Assembly (NCBI RefSeq): GCF_001625195.1
Contig: NC_054391.1
Location: 8,818,552 to 8,882,551, forward strand
Length of the DNA: 64,000 nucleotides
Direction: 5' to 3'
Source: Drechmeria coniospora
Taxonomy: Eukaryota; Ascomycota; Sordariomycetes; Hypocreales; Ophiocordycipitaceae
The notes under the pieces are model-generated. The model saw only the letters and a list, made by a program, of their open reading frames with translations. It did no database searches and was not told the DNA's origin. Shown here one piece after another: positions 42,126 to 53,606 of the stretch (positions are counted from its first letter, which is position 1; each line of letters begins with the position of its first letter). A program made the position numbers and the translations under genes.

Positions 42126-44368
42126 TCGTCGGGCCGTAGTCAGGGAAACGGACGTGTTGTGCAAAGGCCCACGGACTTTGCCATCCTAGAATTATGTTCA
42201 CAAGATGTAGAACAGTGCATGATTTGTCTTCGTCATGCACCGCTGGCTTTATTGTTGATCCTTGGCGGTTGGTTTGGTCTTCTCTTTCCATCCGTGGCAT
42301 CACAGATTCGAACGTAAAATATTGGTGATTATCGTGGGCAACATGGTTCGGCAAAAAGAAAATCCACAAGTGGTCACGCTGTCCACCTCCTTCCTCCAAA
42401 GTGACTATCCCGATCGCCACTTCCTTCGTTCTCCATAGAATACATCTGTCATTGGCGGCTCCCTCATCGAGCGGCGAGCTGCTGTCTGGACACGTTCACC
42501 GGCCTTGTTTTCCACCCTCGTTTTCCTCGTCCTTTTTCACCTTCTCCTCCTTCCATTCCCTCCAACGGCCTAGTCTGCGCTTGTTCGCCTATTTAATGCC
42601 GTTATTTTCGCCGACATTGACCTGCTCCCTCGTTGTGAACACGATCGAAAAATTGGAGCGAGAAAGGATGACAGTGGCAAGCCTTCATCCATCGTCCTGC
42701 TGGGGGGTGTAGTGTAGGTATTGGGATTCTCGCAACTGCGTCGAAGACGGCTCAGTGACGTTGATCAACAGGCTGCTGTTCCTTCGCCGCCGCCATGCTT
42801 CTGTTCTGCCTGTGACCTGCAGATGAAGGTTTCTGGCAGCCCCTGTTTGCCGGTCTGGATATCCTTTGCTCTGGCCGCAAAAATGCGCATCAATCCTCCG
42901 ACCCGTCTTCCTCTCCATATGTAAGTGACACTTAAATGATAGACCTACCGCTTACTCGATGCTCAGTGTCTGGTGATTTATACCAAGTCTTGCATAGGGT
43001 GTTACGGGATAACTGTTTTGCTTACGCAGCCATGCCACCTTTCTCATGATGCGGCAGCGTTCACTCCATAGCAACCCGACCACTCATTCAACTCGACGCC
43101 GACCTTCATCTGTTTCTCTCTGTCGCCTTCGTCACGCCGCTTGCTCTTCTCCTTTTACTGTCTTCCTACTCATGGAGGGCATACGGTCCTTTTCTCACCA
43201 TTTCACGCACCGAGATCGAGTTTTGCTGTGCAATGTTGCCACCTGGCGTCAATCCCATCTTCTCGTCAGTTCACCACCCTTTCTCCAACGACCATTTCGC
43301 CGCAGCGATAGTAACCTTGACTATATCCAAGGTACTCGAGCGGCATCCCTTTGCACAAAGTCTCCGTCACGAAGAGCTCGAGGATTAATTCAATTCAAAA
43401 CAGCGTCCCTGGGCCTCGAAGGCCTTTCCTTGGGCCATGATTTCCCCTAGCGGCCCGCCTACGGAACCAAGGGCACATTGTTGGCCAGACAGTGACTTAA
43501 CCGCTACCACATCACCCTTTACCCCGACGCCCGGCAAGAAATTGAACCACATCGTTCGCCTGCTGCTGGACACGCCAAAGATGGCACCCTATGTGCAAGG
43601 TTCTGCCCGGTCAACCGGCCAGGACGAAGCTCGATCTAGCCCAGACACAGAACGTGAATTGCTTTGCTGTCCAGAGCCCTGCCGTCAATTCTGCACCCAT
43701 CTTGAGCTAGGCAATACGAAAGCGGGCGCATTTGCTCTCGGGAGGCTGAGGTATGTCCAGGTACCTTATATAGCCGCATCAAACTTCTGGCCGAATCCCG
43801 ACACGGGGTCCAAACGGTGTGCGCTGTCGGCCACAGGCCGGCCAGGACCCGAGGCAAGTAATCAAGCCCGAAGTACTCCGTAGTTATCAAAGACATGTTC
43901 GCTTGTGGCACCTTTTTGTAAATGTGTAAAAGAAAAGATTCTTACTTTGATAGGCTACATATACTACAGACTCGCCAGTGTCGCAGATGTCAACCGACGA
44001 CAAGCCTACACTGTTTATCGATATTGACTTGAGACAGTCTCAGACAAGCGAGCAGTGACAACGACGATGCCCGACATGATTCAAGAGTGTATGGATAGTG
44101 GTCACCAATATCATCGACGGACATCAATATTACTGACAATGCATGAATTGTTGATTCTCATCTCACGCATATCACGGCATCATGAAAACAGTCGATAACC
44201 CGCCGCCATTATGTAAATTAACGACCTTCCTATATAATTATATCTACGGACAAAAGTATTCCAATCCCCTTGTGAAAGTTTGCAGCCTCACATCGGCGCG
44301 TGCACACAGCCGGAGCCTTCCTGATTCCCCTGACGTAAAGCCAACGAGGGACTTGCAGGCGATGCTCT
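42126..44368. other. Intergenic, no gene seen
   Basis: 2.2 kb. Pyrimidine-rich stretches at 42520-42560 and 43100-43160. No domain, signal peptide or splice-compatible gene found. Confidence 0.45.
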
Positions 44369-44900
44369 CTAGTTGATGCCCACAGGGTTCGTGCAAAGAA
44401 GGGCTTGGCCAAGCTATGAAAGACGATTAGTTTCTTCGCAACAGTCTAGTACCAGTAGTTGATCTGTAAACGTACGACAGGCAAGGCGCAGCAACGGGCC
44501 GTCTTGCCGCTAGCGGCACAAATACTCTTGAAGTTGTTCGGAGAGTAAGGGTATGGGTGAGCTGAATGTTTCGGTTAACAAGAGCCGTCTGATCAAAAGT
44601 TGTTCCGAGCAGAACCAGCTTACGAGTGGTACAGTCAAGGTTGGCGACACCGAGAATGTCGGTAGCACAGCACTGGGGGTTGCTGTACAGCGTGCTCCTG
44701 CAAGGCACGTAGCTGCCGCCATCGCCGTTGCCGCCGTTGCCATTGCCGCCGTTGCCGTTGCCGCCGTTGCCGCCGTTGCCGCCGTCGCCATTACCGCCGT
44801 CGCCATTGCCACCGTCGCCATTGCCACCGTCGTCACCGCCTCCATGGCTCGGAAGGGCCATGGCACCAGCAAAGAGAGCAAGGACTGTCAGGAACTTCAT
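44369..44900 (-). CDS. Class II hydrophobin with Gly/Asn/Asp-repeat N-terminus
   Basis: Three exons (44624-44900, 44476-44561, 44369-44413; introns of 62 nt each, GT-AG) encode 135 aa. Signal peptide MKFLTVLALFAGAMALPS, then a GGNGDGGN-type low-complexity stretch (residues about 20-62), then the hydrophobin core with all eight Cys in class II spacing: C67, C77-C78, C90, C107, C116-C117, C128. Recognisable segments are LYSNPQCCATDILGVANLDC, YSPNNFKSICAASGKTARCC and ALPVLGQALLCTNPVGIN. Splicing is required: the unspliced frame loses Cys5-8. Class II hydrophobins coat hyphae, spores and interfaces with amphipathic films. A strong TATA box lies upstream. Confidence 0.95.
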
Positions 44901-45020
44901 GTTGGCGTTGGAGTGCTCGGACGCGTTGAAAATTGGTTATGATTCTGAGTATTGGTTGGAAAGAAGACTGTCTTGGAGTGATGGAGAAAGGCAGTGAAGG
45001 ACATAGGAGGGAAAGGCCGA

Positions 45021-45028
45021 TATTTATA
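45021..45028 (-). promoter_or_regulatory. TATA box of the hydrophobin gene
   Basis: Minus-strand GGTATAAATATC, about 120 bp upstream of the hydrophobin ATG; the best TATA consensus in the window, fitting a highly expressed gene. Confidence 0.7.
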
Positions 45029-48000
45029 CCTCAAAAGGACCAGAATCTTTTTCCTGTTGCTCACAACGAAAGATGCTCGTGGTCGGGCGCAAGCAGAGAG
45101 GCATGGGCCTGAGAGGTCGGGCCGTCGCTCACTGACATGGGCCGTCTGCAGGCACGTCGGCCGGAAATTGTCTCATGCATGCTCGTAGAGTGCTTCTGCA
45201 GGTACCTTCATTGACATTTCCTGGAGATTGATCATCTGGCCGTGCCTCTGCAAGCCGAAATCCTCCGCCTTCCTCCCCTGTACGGCCTTTCCAACCCTTG
45301 AATGCTGAATGATTCTGTTGCAAACGGTGTCTTGTCTCCACTATCATGAGCTTTTTCTGATGAAAATCCTGTATAAACGGAGGATCCAGGCACTATGATT
45401 TCATCTGTTATGATGTTCTTGTTCTGCGATACAAAGCGGTGTAATCGTCGAGTCATCCAGCGGCCCAGAGATTGAGGCATACGCGGCCGCATCCCAGATA
45501 ACATGTCACTTCTGCAGTCTCTGCCGCGGGAGATATCCCACAACCCGGACATGGGCTTGAAAATATTGACCGAGGCAGGGCTCAACGTGTCGCGTCGCAC
45601 AAACCATTTCTTGACCGTGCGATCAAGGTGCCGGCCCCATGTCGCTGCCTCTCCCGCTCGTATAGAATTACGATTGCGTATGCAGAATAATTGCAGCTGC
45701 ACAGGGGTTCTGCATGTTTGTGATGAGTTGGGATGAAGAGGCCGGATTCGGAGACCGGTATGTGCGTATTCGGGTGCCGACCTTTCATGCCCGTGCCGTA
45801 GACCTTCTCGCCAGTCGCAGGGGCAATATTTTGTGTATGAGGGCATCAAAGAGATTCAGGCACGAAATTTGAGTTGCTGCATCCATCAATGATCGGTCGA
45901 CGGAGGCATGCTACTCAATAGTCTCCCGCCAAATACGACAGGGGCAGCATCGATTCACCGCACCGCTCGATCGTTTGGTCCGGCTGGTTGACTGGGAATC
46001 GTCCGCTCAAATCGGGAATTGGTATGTAGCCTTCACTCTGGTTTACGCACATGCAATTTTGGATCCCGCTTGCTCGTGCAGAGCAGTGCTGGCCTAGGGT
46101 TGCTCCTTTTCCACGCAGATAATACCCGTTGCGGCCGTGTTGGCAGGGATGGAAATGATGGGCAGGTTTTCATGCAGCCCGACGAGGGGGGGGGGGGGGG
46201 GGGCAACGGAAAAAATGATGCATCCAGCATCATCCGGATGACGTCTGGCTGTGCATAGTGCATACCTTGTCCTGAAAAGCGACATTTGTTGGGCGAATAG
46301 GTTGATATTTGCCGATTCCCCGCACTCGAAGGCCGAACTCAACTTCAATATGCAACCCCGTCTGCTCTCAAGGAGTGCCGATATTCTGACGAAGAAACAA
46401 TTGTCTGAAAAACAATTCCTCGTATTTGATGCAAGGACTCGTAATGACGACCTTGCTGGGTCGTGTCGGCGAATCTCCCTGCCATCCTTGGCAAAGTTGA
46501 TGCATCGCAAGGTCGGGAAGCAGGCCTGTCGGTTCGGTACATGATGGTCAAGTCTACGGCTGCTCCCATCACACCCGGGACCTCTGCCGGCAGAGTCATG
46601 CCCAGCTCGAATCCGTTCCTTGCCGTCTCATCCATCAGATGCATGTTGGCTGACGGATTCCGCCGCACAAAGCCAATATCGGATGCGCTGCACGTCCCTC
46701 ATCAGCTGTAGGTTTGCGTTTTAATATCCTCCTCGATCAAACCTGGCCCTGTGCTTCCCGAGCTTGCAACGTAGTCCTCCACCCAAAGAAAGCGCCGTCG
46801 ACCAGTGAACAGCCGGCATTCCGTAGAATCGATGGGAGAAGGTGCACAAATATAGTGATCCCCGCTGCCCCCCTCCACCATGCCCTTCCAACCCACGAAC
46901 TGGCGTCTTTGACCTCGCCGACGGCGAAGTCATCGCGGCGTTGCAGAGTAGATTGTCGCCCATCCCGCAGCCCAGCACAGGGGTATATGAAGATAATGGA
47001 GTGCATGAAAGGCAAGCTGTTGCAGCCATGAGTTTGCGGCCCCCGAGATGAGCCATCCACTCAATACCGCGATCAGCACGAACCCTTGTTGCAGCCGCCA
47101 GAAGGGTGGCAAACGCTGACGTGTAAAACTGATGAACGATGGGATGGAATAGCTTTGTTCTCGACAAGTCATTCGTCATGAAATGGACAAGAGTAAAACT
47201 GCCTGGATCGTACACGTGACGACTCAGGGGGCGTCGGCCCCCAGTGCACGGCCCCAAATATCAGCTTCGTCAAGTCGTAGATGACGATAGTTACCCACAT
47301 CATCCGGATCCTGTGGACTAACAACACCGATGGCTGGTGGGAGAGTTGAAGCTTGTCTCAGAATCGGCACATTTGCATGCAAGCCCGATTCCTTGGGTCT
47401 TTGCTGTATTATCACAATGCCCAGCGAAGTTCCTTTCCTGGTCGTTTAGGAAAGGTACCAAATTAGTTGGGTCTCTAGATTTGAATATCCGTGGTGCTTC
47501 CAGGTAAATGAATTATGTCAGTCAATCACAATTTGTACTCCTTTGCTGTTGTTTCATTGATTCTATCGATTAGTTCATCCAATTTTCACCTGCATGATAT
47601 TTGTCTCTGGACCCCTATTCTGAGGAAACGAAAAAAAAGCTCTAGCTTTCCACACATTGCATTCTCGAATACCATCGTTGATTTTCCCAAGCGGTCAAGT
47701 GTGTACTGGATGCTTGGTGGTTTTCAACCTGCAAATGGAATGTAGTGCTGATAACTCTTCGCGCTGTGCGAGCAAGTACGAACTGGTTCCATGGGACAGA
47801 AAAGTATCAAGGGTAGTATCAAATGCAAAGGTTAGCATGCTACAATGACCCTGAATCCATGGGCTGATATGGTATAACCGTTTGTTGACTGCATCTTTTG
47901 GCGATAATCTGAGAGATATTTGCATGGAGCTCCAGCTCCTGAGTTGTATGACGCGATTTTAGGAGTCATCTCCACGCTGATAATTTTCCTCGGCTGAGTT

Positions 48001-51000
48001 CACTACTCGTCGACATGAAACTTGAGGGTTCAACAATCTTTATTGAGTGCCGTCCGTCGGTAATGAATTGGACGGGGTTATCAGTATGTTGACGTATCGA
48101 ACATGCTAGAAGAGAAGATGGAGGAATCAAGTAGTTTCAAAATATTCATGACCGTAGGTATGCTATATTAGAAGCTGGTTAGTATTTTTCTTTTTTTAAA
48201 ACCAAAACCAAATTTGAAGCAATGCGTTCTCTGTTGCGTCTTTCGCGTTGTCGCAGAGGGGATATGTAAAGGGGATATATGAGGCGAATTCCTACAGTTC
48301 CACCTACCCTGCAAGACATAAGGGATTGCCTAGATGCACATAGCAAAATGGTTCCTTGCTGGAATTCGGCTACTACCCGACGCTGTTATGGATAATTTTC
48401 TTCATTTGAGGGTGAATGGAAGTCGCAGACCATGGAAGGCTGGGCCCTGGTCAAGCGACTTCCTCCCAAATCTTTGGCACTCTCGCATCGAAAACGCCGA
48501 TGCGTATGGAGGCCATCATCTTATTTTCCAATGTTCAGAGAAGTGTCAGAGCTTGTATCTCATTGGCGACTTTCGAGGCCGGCTGTTGGCTTCGACCTTG
48601 GTACCCTGAGGCTCGTCAAGTCGCGTTTTTGATTGGGAGCCGTGTTTGCCGCAATATTGGTTTGGTCTGCCCTTCGAGCAGGCCTCATGCAGCCGACTAT
48701 TCTCTTTCCGGTCAATGCCAATCAATCATGCCGTGATCTTCAGCCATGTGCCCGAATTACAGTCATGGCGGCGTGGCACGACAGACTGACAGCAGTATGG
48801 CCTGAAAAATCCATCACGGCAGTGGCATGGCCAGGCATCTTGTTCGCGGCAGCGGGTCGAGAAGTAATATTCGGATTCTTCACCTTGATCCCTGTCGTGT
48901 GGTACGGCACAGGTACGGGACCTTCAATTGCGAAGGCGAGCATGCCGCAGACCTGAAGCCTGTCCTTCCGTCGTCTCGTCGTCGTTCAAAACTTGAGCGT
49001 GATTTCAAGCGTTGCGGCCTGCAACGCAATCGATCGACACTGTGCCTCGGTGGGTAAGCTGGCCAACTAAAGCCTACTTGTTTTTGCTGGAATTGTCACT
49101 GCAGTTTTTTCTGTCCAGGCAACAGGGCTCTGTTGGATCGGCACATGACCGATACGACTCGTTCGCTTTCTTGGAATACAATGGCACTGCATTGATACGT
49201 AACATGCCGTGTTTCGCTGGCGATGTATGGAGCAGCTCATCTGCTTGGAACGACAAATGGCGGGTTGCAACAAGCTTGCCGCCGGGTGTATTGTTGCGCA
49301 TCCTGGTGGCTTCCATGAGCGAGAGGAGGTCAGGTCTTGAGCTGAGTTCAATTCGTTCCTCCATCTCCATGGCAATTGCTGTAGGGCTGGCTATCCTGAC
49401 CCTCGCGTCGGCGAAATTCGTGCCGTCTGATTTCCAATACCCACCCGGTTTCGTACAGCATGAGGTTGCAATGGACGAGAAGCTCCCAATGGACTTGACA
49501 CATCGACTAGTGTATTTGTTGCTGGCTCTTTCGTTCCAACCTTGCACCGTTGCAAGATAAGAGCTGTCACAAACTCGATCGCGCCTGAGTTACTGGTGCT
49601 CCCGATTCCCGGTGGAAAGGCTGTGGGAGCATTCGCAGTCTGTCTTATATTTGCCGATTAAGATACTCTTCCGATGGTCGTCAATGCATTAGCGGACACC
49701 GACATGGAAAACTGAAGCCGAATTGTTCTTGGGAAAAGCGTTCGTAGCCTTTGTGAAAATTTGCAGACACTCCTGCCGTTTAGGGAGAGTTGACACTTGC
49801 GCCGCAAAAGGCCCTTTTTGCACCGTCAACAGTTGAGCAGGAGTCAGCAAAAATGACCGATCCATCGCTTGACAACGATAATACCCCAGCGTTTGACTTG
49901 GAGGCGACGTTCGTCAACAGGAGCTACCTGGCCTCATCTTTCCCCAAATGCGTGCCGCATAGGGGTGTTGGCAGGGCATGGATCGAGATCCGGACGGCGG
50001 CGAGCAGCAGATGGCAGCAGCGACGGCGTCACACAAACAGCAATCGAATCGACTACCATGGACTCCCAAGCGTCGACTACCTCCTCTCGATAACACCTCT
50101 TGGCCAAGGCGTTCCATGCCGGCGTCTATTGTGCGCATCACCAGAGCAGTCGACGTTGTCTTCAGGCACACGAACAAGGCTCGAAGGGGAATGCTGCCCA
50201 CACGACTGCGTACGAAGCACCCCCATGACCTCATGCACAGAAAAATTCGGCCCAAACCGAAGACACTGGTCATACTACACGTGAGATGGCCAAAGCGCCT
50301 CGATCGTCGTCCGTCGGACGCACCAGCCTCGGTACGACCTTGCGCTGCTGCCTCACCTGATTCGCGCGGTCTGTCACCTGCCCTGCCATGCGAGGCTGTC
50401 TGCCCTCGTCCCCGACCTATCAACGAACTTCATTATCCGTTGGTCATGCTTGGCTCGGCGTCGAAGGAACCCATAGCCTAGGACCGAAGTGTTGACGAAT
50501 GAATCATACGGTATCCTCGTCCCAGAGTCGGGTGCCGATACAGGAAACCATGACAACGAACAAGAACACAATGAACACTGTGCAGACTTGCGTATCTGCA
50601 TAAAAACCCTCGCAGAGGTGCTAACTGTTCGGAGTCGAACGATTACTAGTCGGCCATGCCAGCCGCCTTGTAACCGCCTGCTGGGAAGCGCCCTCCGAGC
50701 TAAGCGATTCTTGTTTGTTAGTAGTTCTGCGGCCCCATGGCGAAAAATGCAGTGCGGACCAAGGTACAGGCGGGAAAGCTTGTGCAAAAAGCATGTCATG
50801 TCACTGGAGGCGGGAGGGCAAAGTTTCCCTGCTCTTGATGTTGAAGTTGCCGATATCGATATTGGCTAGGGAATCGCGGCACTTTGGTAATCGCCAGGTC
50901 CACCAGCTTGTGCCTGACACGAGTTCGAACACGAAAGCTTTCTATGTCTGATGTTTAATAGGTGCACCTTTTCGGGCGTCATACTGAGCGATGTCGATGG

Positions 51001-52723
51001 CGTCAAGGCATCTCTCCCCGACGACGTTTTCAACACCCCTCGTTGCCAACGTCCTAGCTCTACCAGCCCCCGAGCGTGGGCCAACATGAGGTCCGATGCT
51101 CGCAAAATGGTGTCCACAATTGGCACTCAGCTGGGCGGTGCATACAAGCAAGGAACGAACCTGAAGGGGAAGCAAGCAACGGCACAAGTCACATACAGGA
51201 AACGGCTTTTCCACCCTCTGGCCGACTTTCCCAATGCGTCGCACAATAGAATCGGCTGTTCTCTCGCGAAATTGGATTTTGCATCTCCAGGCGTACACAT
51301 ACTTGCACGCCTATATCCGGGCTTCTCCACGACGGGGGATCCCCGGGAATCACGGGGAACAAGGCGGCTCCGTGTGCCGAATATTGGGAGGGAATCAATG
51401 ATGATACTTCTGACTGAACATGCGCGCTAGTGTCGAATCATCACGAACATGACCGATGCAGAGATCGCCCTGTGTTGCTTGAGGGGCCTCCCATTGCCCG
51501 CAAAGGTCAGGTTGGGGTCCTATTGATTGATTGGTCTCCTAGTCGTCTCCAATGAGTCGCGACGGCAACCCCGAGCAGCCTTCGCGCCAGCAGTCTAGCT
51601 TAACTCTACCCATTGCCGTCCCACGATGGCGCAGGTAGGGCTGCTGCTCCGCATCGTGGACATCGACATCCGTCCAGTGACCTCGTACGATTGATAATCG
51701 GTGCCCCTCAGGTCAGCTTTCCTAAAATTCTCTGCAGCCACGCACCAAGAGCCTGGGCGGCAGTTGAGAGTACGAGGATAGTACCAAGTCATCACTTTCC
51801 CATCATGGTGGCGACGACCTCGGCATACGCATATTTTCCGACCGCAAAGTCATTCATTTTCGTCACCGTCCTCGTACAACCCGGTCACATTCTTCTAGCC
51901 AGCTATCCATGAAATTGGCCCACACAACTACAATGACGAATGATGTTATGAACGGAAATCTGCCATCGTCTTCACTCATATTACCTTCGGTTGGTGCCCT
52001 TGGCCATGGCTTGTCGTCCGTTGGGGTTGTTCTTGGCGCCTTGCCCGATTCGGGTTTGAATAGAACGTCAATAAGGGGCAACGACACACGCACAGTTGAG
52101 CCTGTTGCGGACGGCAGTGTGTACCTTCTGATTGGGTTCTCAATTTCTTCGCCATCAGATTATTGTCGCCCCTATCCAGATTTCCCTTCTGGGGCTGAAG
52201 CAGCCGCACCTCTATCGGATAGTCACGGGGCGTCAACCAGACCACCGCCAGCTGGCTGGGGGCTTCGAGTCAAGATCCATGGCTTCGGGTTCGGGTGAGG
52301 CGACGGAGTTATTGAACACCATTCTGCTCCTGCCGCTATTTACTTGCCGGAGGCGGCGTTAGGGCACGGCACAGCGGCGCCGCGGACACGCCACGAGATG
52401 TCAGTCAAGGCACCAGTCGAGAAGCGCAACTCGATTCCAGTCATGGGCAGCCGAATTCGCTCATCTACTGCATCTTGTACTTGTATCAAAATGTGCCGGC
52501 CAGGAGCATGGGCGGTACCTAGGCTAGCGTGGCAGGAAGCCATGCAGCTTTGTTGTCGACTTGACCCATCGGCACATTCCCCTGGCATGGCTTATTGACC
52601 ATTTTGATCAATAACCAGCTCAACGGGCCGCCTTGATCTACCACCAAGTCTTGAGAAAGGCTAGTCAGCTCTCAGCATGAGCATCTCGAGCCTCTGCCTG
52701 GCCTCTTTGACTCCTGGTGATGA
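45029..52723. other. Gene-poor stretch of about 7.7 kb
   Basis: No frame of this stretch shows a recognisable domain, a convincing signal peptide with conserved Cys, or splice sites that join into a known protein. Composition is AT-richer and more mixed than the coding regions, and stop codons are frequent. An 18-nt poly-G run lies at 46186-46203. The GTAC islands seen elsewhere are absent. It may hold decayed, repeat-derived DNA or lineage-specific non-coding transcripts; neither can be shown from the sequence alone. Confidence 0.5.
46186..46203. repeat. Poly-G tract (18 nt)
   Basis: Eighteen G in a row in the gene-poor stretch. Confidence 0.9.
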
Positions 52724-52729
52724 TATAAG
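52724..52729 (+). promoter_or_regulatory. TATA-like box of the pheromone gene
   Basis: GATATAAGAT about 125 bp upstream of the pheromone-precursor ATG. Confidence 0.55.
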
Positions 52730-52853
52730 ATTCCCTGGATGACACCCCGTTCTGCCTGCACCCTCGTGTGCTCGCAAAGTATCAGAAAGCAACAATCGTT
52801 ACCCATTGATAGCTTTCGAGGCACCTCCACACCATTGACTCTTGTCTCACATC

Positions 52854-53606
52854 ATGAAGATTTTTTCCGCTGCCGCCGTCCTCTTGGGCCTCGCTGCTGT
52901 AGGATCGGCCGCTCCCGCACCGGAGCCATGGTGCACTCGCCCCGGAAGTGGTTGCTGGAAGGTCAAGAGAAGTGTTGAGGTATTTTCCAGGGCCATACGA
53001 TCGTCTGGCGGCCTCGAGGCTCGCAGTCCGGAAGCCGACTTCAGTAATGCGCCTGGTGGAGTGGCGTACGCGGTGAAGCGCGCCGTCGACCACCTTGCCA
53101 ACGTCCTGGCCCTTTCATCCGACAACCCCGAGCAGTACTACAAGGAATTGGGGCTCGAAAAGGAGTTTGAACCGGACAGCGGCGGCAAAGTCAAGCGAGA
53201 GGCTCTGCCAAACCCTTGGTGCACCCGTCCCGGAAGCGGATGCTGGAAGAAACGCGATGCGACTGCGGTCCAGAAGCGGAGCTGTGCGGGTGCTGCCTCG
53301 GTCTGCTGGGAAGACGACGGCGAGACATCCACCGAGGAGAAGAGGTGGTGCACTCGTCCCGGGTCTGGGTGCTGGAAGGCGAAGCGCGCGGCCGATGCCG
53401 TCCTCGAGGCCATTGGTGACGACGACAACGAAGCCCTCGAGGCGGCCTTTGATCCCGCCGCTTCGCACAGCCACAGCGGTGCCAGAAAACGCGAGGCTAG
53501 CCCAGAGCCGTGGTGCACTCGTCCCGGCAGCGGCTGCTGGAAGGTGAAGCGGGACCTTGAAGCCATCCGGGCAGCTGCCCGCAGCATCTCGGCCGCTCTG
53601 GAGTAG
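52854..53606 (+). CDS. Alpha-factor-type mating pheromone precursor
   Basis: 250 aa from the ATG at 52854, single exon. Signal peptide MKIFSAAAVLLGLAAVGSA. Four exact copies of the decapeptide WCTRPGSGCW lie at residues 26-35, 122-131, 165-174 and 220-229 (52929, 53217, 53346, 53511), each followed by K(V/A)KR or KKR, i.e. Kex2-type sites. A fifth, decayed unit SCAGAASVCW follows KR at residues 143-152. Preceding spacers APAPEP, EALPNP and EASPEP split wholly into X-Ala/X-Pro dipeptides, the substrates of Ste13-type dipeptidyl aminopeptidases. The W-C-x6-C-W layout is that of Fusarium/Trichoderma-type alpha pheromones (Ppg1 family), recognised by a Ste2-type GPCR (Pre2). Long acidic or helical spacers of 20-86 residues separate the units. 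Expected to be used by cells of the partner mating type or in homothallic development. Confidence 0.93.
   Translation: MKIFSAAAVLLGLAAVGSAAPAPEPWCTRPGSGCWKVKRSVEVFSRAIRSSGGLEARSPEADFSNAPGGVAYAVKRAVDHLANVLALSSDNPEQYYKELGLEKEFEPDSGGKVKREALPNPWCTRPGSGCWKKRDATAVQKRSCAGAASVCWEDDGETSTEEKRWCTRPGSGCWKAKRAADAVLEAIGDDDNEALEAAFDPAASHSHSGARKREASPEPWCTRPGSGCWKVKRDLEAIRAAARSISAALE

Noticed and set aside
46721..47257. 178-aa minus-strand frame in the gene-poor stretch
   Set aside because: No signal peptide, domain or splice partners; overlapping frames of similar length occur on both strands, as expected by chance in GC-moderate DNA.
49012..49560. 182-aa plus-strand frame with a hydrophobic stretch
   Set aside because: Hydrophobic segments are scattered, no recognisable family, and an antisense frame of similar length exists; insufficient support.
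50920..50945. GAGTTCGAACAC resembling a tRNA T-loop
   Set aside because: Flanks do not fold into a cloverleaf and no A-box lies upstream.
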